NCBI GenBank assembly: GCA_029261875.1
Contig: JAJDAL010000045.1
Location: 18,472-82,471, forward strand
DNA length: 64,000 nt
Direction of reading: 5' to 3'
DNA from: Deltaproteobacteria bacterium
GTDB lineage: Bacteria; Myxococcota_A; UBA9160; JAJDAL01
Under the pieces are notes generated by a model. It made no database searches. It was not told the origin of the DNA and worked only from the letters and a program-made list of their open reading frames with translations. Every line of letters begins with the position of its first letter. Within the stretch, counting starts at the first letter, position 1. Positions 17,875 to 25,024 of this stretch are shown piece by piece. The position numbers and the translations under genes were made by a program.

Positions 17875-19053
17875 ATGAATTTTGATTTCTCACCGGAAGA
17901 GGGCGCGTTTCAGGCGGAGGTCGAGGCCTTTCTCGCCCAGAATCAGTCGCCGGACGTGATGGATACGAACCCCGAACAGCTTTCTCAGACCGTCGATACC
18001 CCAGCCAAACGGGCCTTCATGGCTCAGCTGGCCGAGCAGGGGTGGTTGGGGATGTCCTGGCCCAAGGCGTACGGCGGCGCCGAACTCCCGGGGATCTACG
18101 ACTTCCTGCTCACGGAGTCCCTGGCGCGCTGGGGGGCGCCGCAGCCCGGCAAGGGCGTCGGCATCGTGGGGAAGACGATCATTCGTCACGGCAACGAGAA
18201 ACTCAAATCCTATTTCCTGCCGCGCATCATCCGCGGCGAAATCGAGTTTGCGATCGGGTACAGCGAGCCCCAGGCCGGCTCCGATGCCGCCAACATGCAG
18301 CTCAAGGCGGAACGCGACGGGGCGGGTTGGCGCATCAACGGCCAGAAGATCTGGACCACCTCCGCACATTTCGCCGACTGGTACTGGTTTGGCGCGCGCA
18401 CGGATCCGGCGGCGTCGAAGCACCGGGGAATCACGCTCTTTCTGTTGGAAATGAATCATCCGGGTCTGACGATTCGACCGACCTGGACGATCGGTGATGA
18501 ACGCACCAATGAAGTCTTCTTCGACGACGTCTGGGTCAGCGACGATTTCGTCGTGGGCGAGGCGCACCACGGCTGGACCTATATCTGCGAAGCCCTCGAT
18601 CTGGAGCGGTTCGCCATGATGCCCGTGGGACCGCTCGAAAAGAAAGTCGAAGCGCTTTGCGAATACCTGGCGAGTGGCGAACGCGACGGCGAATCGCTGA
18701 AGCAGACCGCGCACGTGCGCCAGACCACCGCGCAACTCGTGACGCAACTCGAGGTTGCGCGCATGTTGCAGCGACGGGTCATCAGCGAAGCCATCAAGGG
18801 CGGTGTGCCCACGGTCGAATCGTCCATGTACAAGCTCTTCATGACCCAGCTGGGGCAGCGCGTGAGCAACGCGGCCCTCGACCTGCTCGGGCCCGAAGGG
18901 CAACTGAAACCCGGCCAGGACGGGGCACCACTGGCCGGGCGCTTCGAGCGCTCCTACCGCTACACGGTGGTGGATACGATTGGAGGCGGGACCTCGGAGA
19001 TCCAGAAGAACATCATCGCCCGCCGCGGCTTGGATTTGCCGTTTCGCAACTAG
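17875..19053 (+). CDS. Acyl-CoA dehydrogenase, tandem copy 1
   Basis: 392-residue FAD enzyme for alpha,beta-dehydrogenation of acyl-CoA. Motifs: WLGMSWPKAYGG, IGYSEPQAGSDAANMQLKA (flavin/substrate site), INGQKIWTTSAHFADWYW, and the C-terminal GGGTSEIQKNIIARRGLDLP. The Glu of LDLERF is a candidate catalytic base because the C-terminal EGT glutamate of short-chain types is GGG here. It is closely similar along its whole length to the next gene, so the two arose by tandem duplication. The 107-base gap before the second copy contains a promoter and operator, so the copies can be expressed separately. Confidence 0.92.
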   Translation: MNFDFSPEEGAFQAEVEAFLAQNQSPDVMDTNPEQLSQTVDTPAKRAFMAQLAEQGWLGMSWPKAYGGAELPGIYDFLLTESLARWGAPQPGKGVGIVGKTIIRHGNEKLKSYFLPRIIRGEIEFAIGYSEPQAGSDAANMQLKAERDGAGWRINGQKIWTTSAHFADWYWFGARTDPAASKHRGITLFLLEMNHPGLTIRPTWTIGDERTNEVFFDDVWVSDDFVVGEAHHGWTYICEALDLERFAMMPVGPLEKKVEALCEYLASGERDGESLKQTAHVRQTTAQLVTQLEVARMLQRRVISEAIKGGVPTVESSMYKLFMTQLGQRVSNAALDLLGPEGQLKPGQDGAPLAGRFERSYRYTVVDTIGGGTSEIQKNIIARRGLDLPFRN

Positions 19054-19100
19054 GCGATGCGCGTAACCCATTGAAAACGAAAGACTATTTATTCGGCGAT

Positions 19101-19129
19101 TTACTATACGCAACGTATCGTATACTATC
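19101..19129 (+). promoter_or_regulatory. Predicted sigma70-type promoter overlapping the operator
   Basis: TTTACT (19101-19106), 17-base spacer, TACTAT (19124-19129). The arrangement closely matches the ipdA promoter (TTTACA-17-TATTAT). The predicted transcription start near 19136 leaves a short leader of about 25 bases before the TTG start codon at 19161. Confidence 0.45.
19106..19125. promoter_or_regulatory. Operator-like inverted repeat, site 1 (TATACG-N8-CGTATA)
   Basis: A perfect 6-bp inverted repeat, TATACG and CGTATA, separated by 8 bases. The same spacing recurs at 50558-50577, and the core ACG-NN-ACGTATCGT is shared with 50689-50704. It lies inside the predicted promoter of the seven-gene operon starting at 19161, a position expected for a repressor of TetR type. 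The site is seen directly; the regulator is inferred. Confidence 0.65.
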
Positions 19130-19160
19130 TCCCGGTCCGCAGTTCCGGGAGGAATCCATC

Positions 19161-20342
19161 TTGGACTTTGAGTTTTCCGAAGCCGAACGAGACTTTTCGC
19201 GCCAGGTCGAAGCCTTCCTGGATGAACACGAAACGCCCGACGTCATGGACGTGACGCGCGAGAACATGGCGCAGATCGTGGACACGCCGGCGCGCCGCGC
19301 ATTCATGAAGAAACTCGCGGCGCAGGGCTGGCTCGGCATGACCTGGCCCAAGGAATACGGCGGCTCCGAGCGCAGCGGCGTTTACGAGTACATCCTGAAC
19401 GAAGCCCTGGCGCGTCGCGGTGCGCCGCAGATCGGCAAGGGCGTCGGCATCATCGGCAAGACGTTGATCCGTCACGGCAACGAGAAGCTCAAGCGCGAAT
19501 TCCTGCCCAAGATCATCAACGCAGAGATCGAATTTGCGGTGGGGTACAGCGAGCCCCAAGCGGGCTCGGACGCCGCCAACATGCAGTTGCGCGCCGAGAA
19601 GACCGAGGGCGGTTGGGTGCTCAACGGAGAAAAGACCTGGACCACTTCCGCGCACTTTGCGGACTGGTATTGGGTGGGCGCGCGCACGGATCACGAGGTC
19701 AAGAAGCACTACGGCATCACGTTGTTCCTGATTCCCATGGACCATCCGGGGCTGACCGTGCAACCCATGCCCACCATCGGGGACGAGATCACCAATCAGG
19801 TGTATTTCGACAACGTGGACGTGAGCGATGATTACGTCGTCGGCGACCTCAACAAGGGGTTCCAATACATCTCCGAAGCCCTCGATCTCGAGCGTTTCAC
19901 GATGTTTACCTTCTCGCCGATTCACCAACGGGTGGAAGAGCTCGTCGATTACGTGCGCGGCGAAGAGCGCGACGGGGAGCCACTCAAGAACGATCCCCTG
20001 GTGCGATCGAAGATCGCCGAACTCGTGACCCGGACCGAAGTCGCCCGCGTGTTGGGGCTCAAGTTCGTCGCGGCTTCCCTCGCCGGCGGCAAGCCGCCCA
20101 CCTGTGAAGCTTCGGAGTACAAGTTGTTTGCGACGGGGCTCTCCCAGCGTCTCGCCAACGCGACCCTCGAAATCGCGGGGCCCGGTGGGCAGCTTCGGGT
20201 CCACACCCCGGAAGCCCCCCTGCGCGGGCGTCCGGAGATGAGCTACCGCTACTCGGTCATCGATACGATCGGCGGCGGCGCGTCGGAGATCCAGAAGAAC
20301 ATCATCGCGCGGCGCAAGCTGGGATTGCCGAAGAACTTCTAG
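19161..20342 (+). CDS. Acyl-CoA dehydrogenase, tandem copy 2
   Basis: 393 residues from a TTG start placed 7 bases after GGGAGG. Longer starts would overlap the previous gene and the operator. Motifs: WLGMTWPKEYGG, VGYSEPQAGSDAANMQL, LNGEKTWTTSAHFADWYW, LDLERF and GGGASEIQKNIIARRKLGLP. It is a close paralogue of the preceding dehydrogenase. It leads an operon with an AMACR-like protein, a split MaoC hydratase, another dehydrogenase, an isochorismatase-like protein and a Nudix hydrolase, so its likely substrate is a branched or steroid-derived acyl-CoA. Confidence 0.92.
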   Translation: MDFEFSEAERDFSRQVEAFLDEHETPDVMDVTRENMAQIVDTPARRAFMKKLAAQGWLGMTWPKEYGGSERSGVYEYILNEALARRGAPQIGKGVGIIGKTLIRHGNEKLKREFLPKIINAEIEFAVGYSEPQAGSDAANMQLRAEKTEGGWVLNGEKTWTTSAHFADWYWVGARTDHEVKKHYGITLFLIPMDHPGLTVQPMPTIGDEITNQVYFDNVDVSDDYVVGDLNKGFQYISEALDLERFTMFTFSPIHQRVEELVDYVRGEERDGEPLKNDPLVRSKIAELVTRTEVARVLGLKFVAASLAGGKPPTCEASEYKLFATGLSQRLANATLEIAGPGGQLRVHTPEAPLRGRPEMSYRYSVIDTIGGGASEIQKNIIARRKLGLPKNF

Positions 20343-20344
20343 TC

Positions 20345-21523
20345 GTGACTTCCCGAAACGCCACTCCCGCACTGTCCGCGATCCGCGTGCTCGACCTTTC
20401 GACGGTCGGTCCCGCGGCGCGCTGTTCTCGCATGCTCTCCGATTACGGCGCGCGGGTGGTCAAGGTGGGAGCGCCGCCGCGCAAGGGCGGCGTCCAGATC
20501 GTGCCGCCGTTCTACGCCTACAGCGGACAACGCGAGATGGAGCGCATTCGCATCGATCTGAAAGCGGAGGGCGGGCGCGATGCATTTCTGCGCCTCGCCG
20601 AGAAATCCGACGTGGTGATCGAAAGCTATCGACCGGGTGTGATGGAACGCCTGGGGCTCGGCTACGAAGTGCTGCGCGCGCGAAATCCGCGCATCATCTT
20701 TTGCTCGACCAGTGGTTACGGACAGGACGGACCGTATTCCCAATGGGCGGGCCACGATCTCAATTATTTGGCGCTCGGGGGATTTCTGCACTGCAGCGGG
20801 CGTCGCGCCGACGGGGGGCCCCCGATCCCCGGCGCAACCGTTGCCGACAGCGCGGCCGGGGGAATGCACGCGGTGATCGCGATCCTCGCTGCGCTGGTTG
20901 CGCGCGATGCGACAGGGGAGGGCGCGTACCTCGATGTCTCCGTCGCCGAAGGGGTGCTGTCCTTGATGGCGCTGGCGGTGGATCAACATCTCGCCACAGG
21001 CGAGGCGCCGGGTCCGGGACACGACATCCTGACGGGGCGCTACGCGTGTTACGACCTGTATGCGACCCGCGACGGCGGTTGGCTCGCGGTGGCGGCCATC
21101 GAACCCGCCTTCTTCGCCAACCTGTGTCGAGCGCTCGGACTCGAAGAATGGATTCCCTTCCAACTCGACGACGCGCGCCAGGACGAGATTCGCGCGGCGT
21201 TTCGAGACGTCTTCGCGGGCAAGGATCGGGATACCTGGGTGGAAGAGCTCGCGCCGGCGAGCACTTGTGTGTCCCCGGTCCATTCCGTGGAGGAAGTGGC
21301 CCGGGATCCGCACTTCCAACAGCGCGGCGTGTTCGTCGAGGCGCGCCACCCCGATGCGGGAACGTTCCGTCAGATCGGTCCGGTATTGGCGGGGGCGCCC
21401 CGCTCGGACCAGGCCTACGCGCTCGCGGGCCCGGATCACACGGACGTGGAAGCGCTGTTGCGCGAGGTGGGGATTCCCGCCGACGACATCGCGGCGCTAC
21501 GCAGTGAAGGAGTGGTGGCATGA
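20345..21523 (+). CDS. CaiB/BaiF family protein, AMACR-like (2-methylacyl-CoA racemase)
   Basis: 392 residues, GTG start 2 bases after the previous stop. It belongs to family III CoA transferases, but the residues that define alpha-methylacyl-CoA racemase seem present: His137 (WAGHDLNYLAL), Asp168 (TVADSAAGG) and Glu253 (AAIEPAFF). Their spacing, 31 and 85 residues, matches the 30 and 85 of Mycobacterium tuberculosis MCR (His126, Asp156, Glu241, from memory). Racemising the 2-methyl centre lets beta-oxidation enter sterol side chains or other methyl-branched acids. A true CoA-transferase role remains possible. It overlaps the next gene by 4 bases. Confidence 0.8.
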   Translation: MTSRNATPALSAIRVLDLSTVGPAARCSRMLSDYGARVVKVGAPPRKGGVQIVPPFYAYSGQREMERIRIDLKAEGGRDAFLRLAEKSDVVIESYRPGVMERLGLGYEVLRARNPRIIFCSTSGYGQDGPYSQWAGHDLNYLALGGFLHCSGRRADGGPPIPGATVADSAAGGMHAVIAILAALVARDATGEGAYLDVSVAEGVLSLMALAVDQHLATGEAPGPGHDILTGRYACYDLYATRDGGWLAVAAIEPAFFANLCRALGLEEWIPFQLDDARQDEIRAAFRDVFAGKDRDTWVEELAPASTCVSPVHSVEEVARDPHFQQRGVFVEARHPDAGTFRQIGPVLAGAPRSDQAYALAGPDHTDVEALLREVGIPADDIAALRSEGVVA

Positions 21524-22032
21524 GCGATTTGCCCAGCGAAGTCTTGGGTTGGATCGACGAGAAGCGGTACCTCGAAGAGGGCGAGTTCGACGTCGAGCGC
21601 GGCTATGTGTTCAATACCTGCGCCGCGGTGCAGAATGGCAACCCGCTCTTCTGGGACGAGAAGGTGGCTCAGGAACTCACGGGCGGCTGGATCGCGCCCC
21701 CCACCATGCTTTCCGCATGGTTTCGTCCCCACTATTGGGCACCGGGTCGCACGCGCGAAGTTCAACCCCTGCAGGTTCACTTCGACTTGAAGGCGACCTT
21801 GGAACTGCCGGAAGCGGTGATGACCGACAACACGCTGATTCTCGGTGAGCCCGTCCGACCCGGCGACCGGCTGCGCACCTGGCAGGTGCTGCGTTCGGTG
21901 AGTGAACCCAAGACGACGAAACTCGGCCGCGGTCGTTTCTGGGTGATCGACGTCGAATACGAGAATCAACGCGGTGAATCCGTGGGGAAAGAAAGCTATA
22001 CGGGCTTCGGCTATCGGAGGGACGCCCAATGA
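21520..22032 (+). CDS. MaoC-like hotdog protein, non-catalytic partner half
   Basis: 170 residues of the FAS1-like dehydratase/MaoC N-terminal type. It has the substrate-side pattern WIAPPTMLSAWFRPHYWAPG and a hotdog strand set (GRGRFWVIDVEYENQRGESVGKE) but lacks the D-x4-H hydratase motif. Start and stop overlap its neighbours by 4 bases (ATGA) on both sides. Translational coupling to the next MaoC gene suggests a heteromeric enoyl-CoA hydratase, comparable to the ChsH1 and ChsH2 N-terminal pair of cholesterol side-chain degradation. Confidence 0.75.
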   Translation: MSDLPSEVLGWIDEKRYLEEGEFDVERGYVFNTCAAVQNGNPLFWDEKVAQELTGGWIAPPTMLSAWFRPHYWAPGRTREVQPLQVHFDLKATLELPEAVMTDNTLILGEPVRPGDRLRTWQVLRSVSEPKTTKLGRGRFWVIDVEYENQRGESVGKESYTGFGYRRDAQ

Positions 22033-22511
22033 GCGCTGCGCGCGGACTGACCGCCAACGCGGTCAAGACCGGAGATGCCCTGCCGGAACTCGCCGTCGAC
22101 GTGACGGCGACGACCGTGGTGTTGGGTGCGTTGGCGAGTCGGGACTGGCGCCCCATGCATCACGACAAGGATTTCGCCGTCAACCGAAATGGCACCCGCG
22201 ACATCTTCCTCAACACACCGAATCAAGCGGCCTGGTTCGAGCGCTACATCACCGATTGGACCGGCCCCACGGGTCGCCTCGGGCGGATGAAGTTCCGCAT
22301 GAAGGATTCCGTGTTCCCGGGAGACCGCATGGTGTTTTGCGGCTCGGTAAAGGGCGTGGGAACCGACGACGTGGGTTGCAGTTGGGTGGATCTGGACGTC
22401 GAGGTTCGCGTCGAAGACAAGACCATGACGCAATGTGAAGTTCGCGTGGCGCTGCCGGAAAACGAAGGCGACAACCCGTGGCGGCGCAAAGGCTCGGACT
22501 GGCGACCGTAG
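22029..22511 (+). CDS. MaoC-like enoyl-CoA hydratase, catalytic half
   Basis: 160 residues. The MaoC hydratase motif is present as DWRPMHHD (Asp39 and His44), followed by the hotdog core: KDSVFPGDRMVFCGSVKGVG, VDLDVEVRVEDKTMTQCEVRVALP. It overlaps the preceding non-catalytic half by 4 bases. Together the two polypeptides should make one double-hotdog hydratase able to take bulky enoyl-CoA substrates. The position between dehydrogenases and the racemase supports a beta-oxidation role. Confidence 0.82.
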   Translation: MSAARGLTANAVKTGDALPELAVDVTATTVVLGALASRDWRPMHHDKDFAVNRNGTRDIFLNTPNQAAWFERYITDWTGPTGRLGRMKFRMKDSVFPGDRMVFCGSVKGVGTDDVGCSWVDLDVEVRVEDKTMTQCEVRVALPENEGDNPWRRKGSDWRP

Positions 22512-22531
22512 GCCAGGAAGGAAACGACAAC

Positions 22532-23674
22532 ATGGATCTCGATTTTTCCGAAGAACAAGAAGTGATGCGGGAGATGGTCCGCGGGGTGTGCGACGAATAC
22601 GCACCCCTCGAGACGGTTCGCGCCATGGAAGACGACGCCGTGGGGTTTCCCTCGGAGCTTTGGAAGCAGATGGCCGAACTCGGTCTGTTGGGCATTGCGA
22701 TTCCCGAGTCCTACGGCGGTTCCGAGCAGGGGGCTTTGGACGTCGCCATCGTGTACGAAGAATTCGGGCGTTCTCTGTGTCCGTCGCCGCACTTCGTGAG
22801 CGCGATCCTCTCTGCGGGAATTCTGCTCGAGGGGGGCAGTGAGGAGCAGAAGAAAACCTGGTTGCCCAAGATCGCATCCGGCGAGGCGATTCTGACCCCG
22901 GCCTGGCTCGAGCCCAAGGGCAGCGACGGCCCCAGGGGAATCCAGCTGCGCGCGCGGGCGGACGGCGATGACATCGTGCTCGCGGGAACGAAGCGCCACG
23001 TTCTGTTCGCCAGCTCCGCGAGTGCGTTGCTCGTACTCGCCCGCAGTGGTGACGGGGATCGCGACATCGACCTTTACCTCGTGGATCCGGCCAGCGCCGG
23101 TGTGACGCTTCGACAACAGCAGAGCCTCGCGTCGGATACCCAATACGAGGTGACGTTGCGCGATGTGCGCGTTCCGGTCGCCAACCGCATCGGGGCTGCG
23201 GCCCAGGGCTGGAATTTGTTCGAGTCCGCCATGTACGACGGAATCATTGCATTGTCCGCCCAGGCGATCGGGGGTGCCCAAGCGGCGCTCGACTTGACGG
23301 TGCAATACGCCAAGGATCGCCATCAGTTCGACAAGCCCCTCGGTGCCTTCCAGGCGGTGGCGCACTACCTCGCCGATGCTGCGACGGCCGTGGATGGGGG
23401 ACGCACGCTGGTCTACGAGGCCGCCTGGGCGCGTTCGGAAAATCGCCCGATCGAACGACTGGCCCCCATGGCGAAACTCTTTGCGTGTCAGACCTTCCGC
23501 GATCTCACCGCCATGGCGCAACAGGTCTTCGGCGGCGTGGGTTTCACGATCGAGTACGATATTCAGCTCTACTTCCGGCGCGCGAAGCAATTGCAGCTCA
23601 CCTGGTGGGGCACCCGTCAGCTCGAAGAGCGGATCGCGGCAACGGTGCTGGATCGCGAAAGCGTTTCGATCTAG
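22532..23674 (+). CDS. Acyl-CoA dehydrogenase (partner-type)
   Basis: 380 residues, ATG start behind GGAAGGAAA. Motifs: LGLLGIAIPESYGGSEQ, KDRHQFDKPLGAFQAVAHYLAD and QVFGGVGFTIEYDIQLYFRRAKQ. The middle domain is diverged: the usual SEP..GSD motif reads WLEPKGSDGPRG. This resembles the less conserved subunit of heteromeric dehydrogenases. It lies 20 bases after the MaoC gene in the same operon and may pair with one of the 17.9-20.3 kb dehydrogenases. Confidence 0.88.
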   Translation: MDLDFSEEQEVMREMVRGVCDEYAPLETVRAMEDDAVGFPSELWKQMAELGLLGIAIPESYGGSEQGALDVAIVYEEFGRSLCPSPHFVSAILSAGILLEGGSEEQKKTWLPKIASGEAILTPAWLEPKGSDGPRGIQLRARADGDDIVLAGTKRHVLFASSASALLVLARSGDGDRDIDLYLVDPASAGVTLRQQQSLASDTQYEVTLRDVRVPVANRIGAAAQGWNLFESAMYDGIIALSAQAIGGAQAALDLTVQYAKDRHQFDKPLGAFQAVAHYLADAATAVDGGRTLVYEAAWARSENRPIERLAPMAKLFACQTFRDLTAMAQQVFGGVGFTIEYDIQLYFRRAKQLQLTWWGTRQLEERIAATVLDRESVSI

Positions 23675-23720
23675 GCCAGCGCCTGGGCGGACGCTTTCCA
23701 CACGAAATTCGGAGGTGGCC

Positions 23721-24344
23721 ATGGCGCTACCGAGCCTGGCGGATCGGGTCGACCCGAAGACCACCGCACTCGTAACCCAGGAGATGCAACGCGGAGTCGT
23801 GGGCGATCTTTCGGCGCTGCCTGACCTGGCGGCCGCCGGACAGAAGGTGCTGCCCAACATCGTGCGCTTGCTGCAAGCCGCTCGCGCCAACGGCGTGATG
23901 GTGATTCACTGCACGGCCGAACGCCGTCCCGACGGCCTCGGTGCGAATCACAACGCGCGCATCTTTCAGTACATGGCGAAATCGCCCAACCCGCTTCACC
24001 CCGGCACGCCTGCGGCGCAAATCGTTCCGGAGATCGAAGTGGCGCCAACGGATCTCGTCCTACCGCGGCTACACGGCTTGTCGCCATTTCACGGTACGGA
24101 ACTCGATTTCGTGCTCCGCAACCGGGGCATCGAGACGCTCGTCGGCGTGGGGGTTTCGGTCAATGTCGCGATCATCAATCTCGCCCTCGATGCGGTGAAC
24201 TCCGCCTACCAGGTCGTGATTCCCCGCGATGCCGTCGCGGGATTCCCGGACGACTATGTCGAGGCCGTGTTTGCCCACACCCTCGACGCGGTGTCCACGT
24301 TGGTGGCGACGGAAGACCTGTTGTCCGCCTGGAAGTCCGCATGA
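23721..24344 (+). CDS. Isochorismatase-like protein with degenerate catalytic triad
   Basis: 207 residues, strong GGAGGT site. The fold is recognisable from ALVTQEMQRGVV, HGLSPFHGTELDFVLRNRGIETLVGVG and YQVVIPRDAVAGFP. Members of this cysteine hydrolase family use an Asp-Lys-Cys triad. Here the Asp of the VIDMQ block aligns with Glu21, the Lys with Arg116, and the nucleophile position in the GVxTxxCV block with Ala150 (GVSVNVAII). It is therefore probably not a normal hydrolase; it could be a pseudoenzyme, a binding protein, or use other chemistry. It is cotranscribed with acyl-CoA genes and overlaps the Nudix gene by 4 bases. Confidence 0.78.
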   Translation: MALPSLADRVDPKTTALVTQEMQRGVVGDLSALPDLAAAGQKVLPNIVRLLQAARANGVMVIHCTAERRPDGLGANHNARIFQYMAKSPNPLHPGTPAAQIVPEIEVAPTDLVLPRLHGLSPFHGTELDFVLRNRGIETLVGVGVSVNVAIINLALDAVNSAYQVVIPRDAVAGFPDDYVEAVFAHTLDAVSTLVATEDLLSAWKSA

Positions 24345-25021
24345 GCGATCGCGTGGAACCGCTGCCGTCCGCCACCGTGGCCGTCGTGCGCGACGGGCGA
24401 CAAGGGCTCGAAGTGTTGCTGCTCGAGCGGGTGGGGAAGAAGGGAAAGCCCGGTCCTTCGGTTTTCCCGGGCGGAAAGGTCGAAGACATCGACCGCGTTG
24501 CCGCGGCGGAGAACGACCTGGAACGGGTTGCCCGACAAGCCGCCGTGCGAGAGACCCACGAGGAATCGGGGCTCTCGCTGGACGCATCCGGGTTGGTTCG
24601 GATCTCGCGTTGGATCACGCCAGCCATCCGCAGCAAGCGCTTCGACACCTGGTTCTACCTCGCGGCGGTTTCCGCGGAATCCGAGGTCCAGGTCGACGGC
24701 TCGGAGATCGGTTCCCACCGTTGGCTCACCCCCGCGGCCGCGGTCGAGGCCCAGCACAGCGGCGACTTGAGTCTCGCGCCGCCGACCTTCGTCACCGTCA
24801 GCTGGCTCACGGAGTTCGAGAAGTCCGATGACGCCCTGCACAAACTCGGTTCCGCGGAACTGATCACGTTTCGTCCCCAGATCCATCGCTTGGAAGACTG
24901 CGTGTGCATTCTGTATCCGGGAGACGCGGGCTACGAAGCGGGCGACGTCGAACGCGCGGGGCAACGCCATCGTCTCTGGGCGCGGGGCGGAACCTGGGAG
25001 TACGAGCGAAAGGGCGTTTAG
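24341..25021 (+). CDS. Nudix hydrolase
   Basis: 226 residues. The Nudix box can be read as GGKVED followed, after an insertion of about 20 residues, by RETHEESGL, which keeps the REXXEE metal-binding glutamates. An enlarged box of this sort is seen in NUDT19-like CoA diphosphatases, which suggests, but does not prove, that it acts on CoA or acyl-CoA. Position at the end of an acyl-CoA degradation operon fits that idea. It overlaps the preceding gene by 4 bases and converges with the indolepyruvate oxidoreductase. Confidence 0.85.
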   Translation: MSDRVEPLPSATVAVVRDGRQGLEVLLLERVGKKGKPGPSVFPGGKVEDIDRVAAAENDLERVARQAAVRETHEESGLSLDASGLVRISRWITPAIRSKRFDTWFYLAAVSAESEVQVDGSEIGSHRWLTPAAAVEAQHSGDLSLAPPTFVTVSWLTEFEKSDDALHKLGSAELITFRPQIHRLEDCVCILYPGDAGYEAGDVERAGQRHRLWARGGTWEYERKGV

Positions 25022-25024
25022 CCG

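Noticed and set aside
18657..19160. Long N-terminal extension of the second tandem dehydrogenase
   Set aside because: It is an out-of-frame reading of the first dehydrogenase and runs through the operator and promoter.
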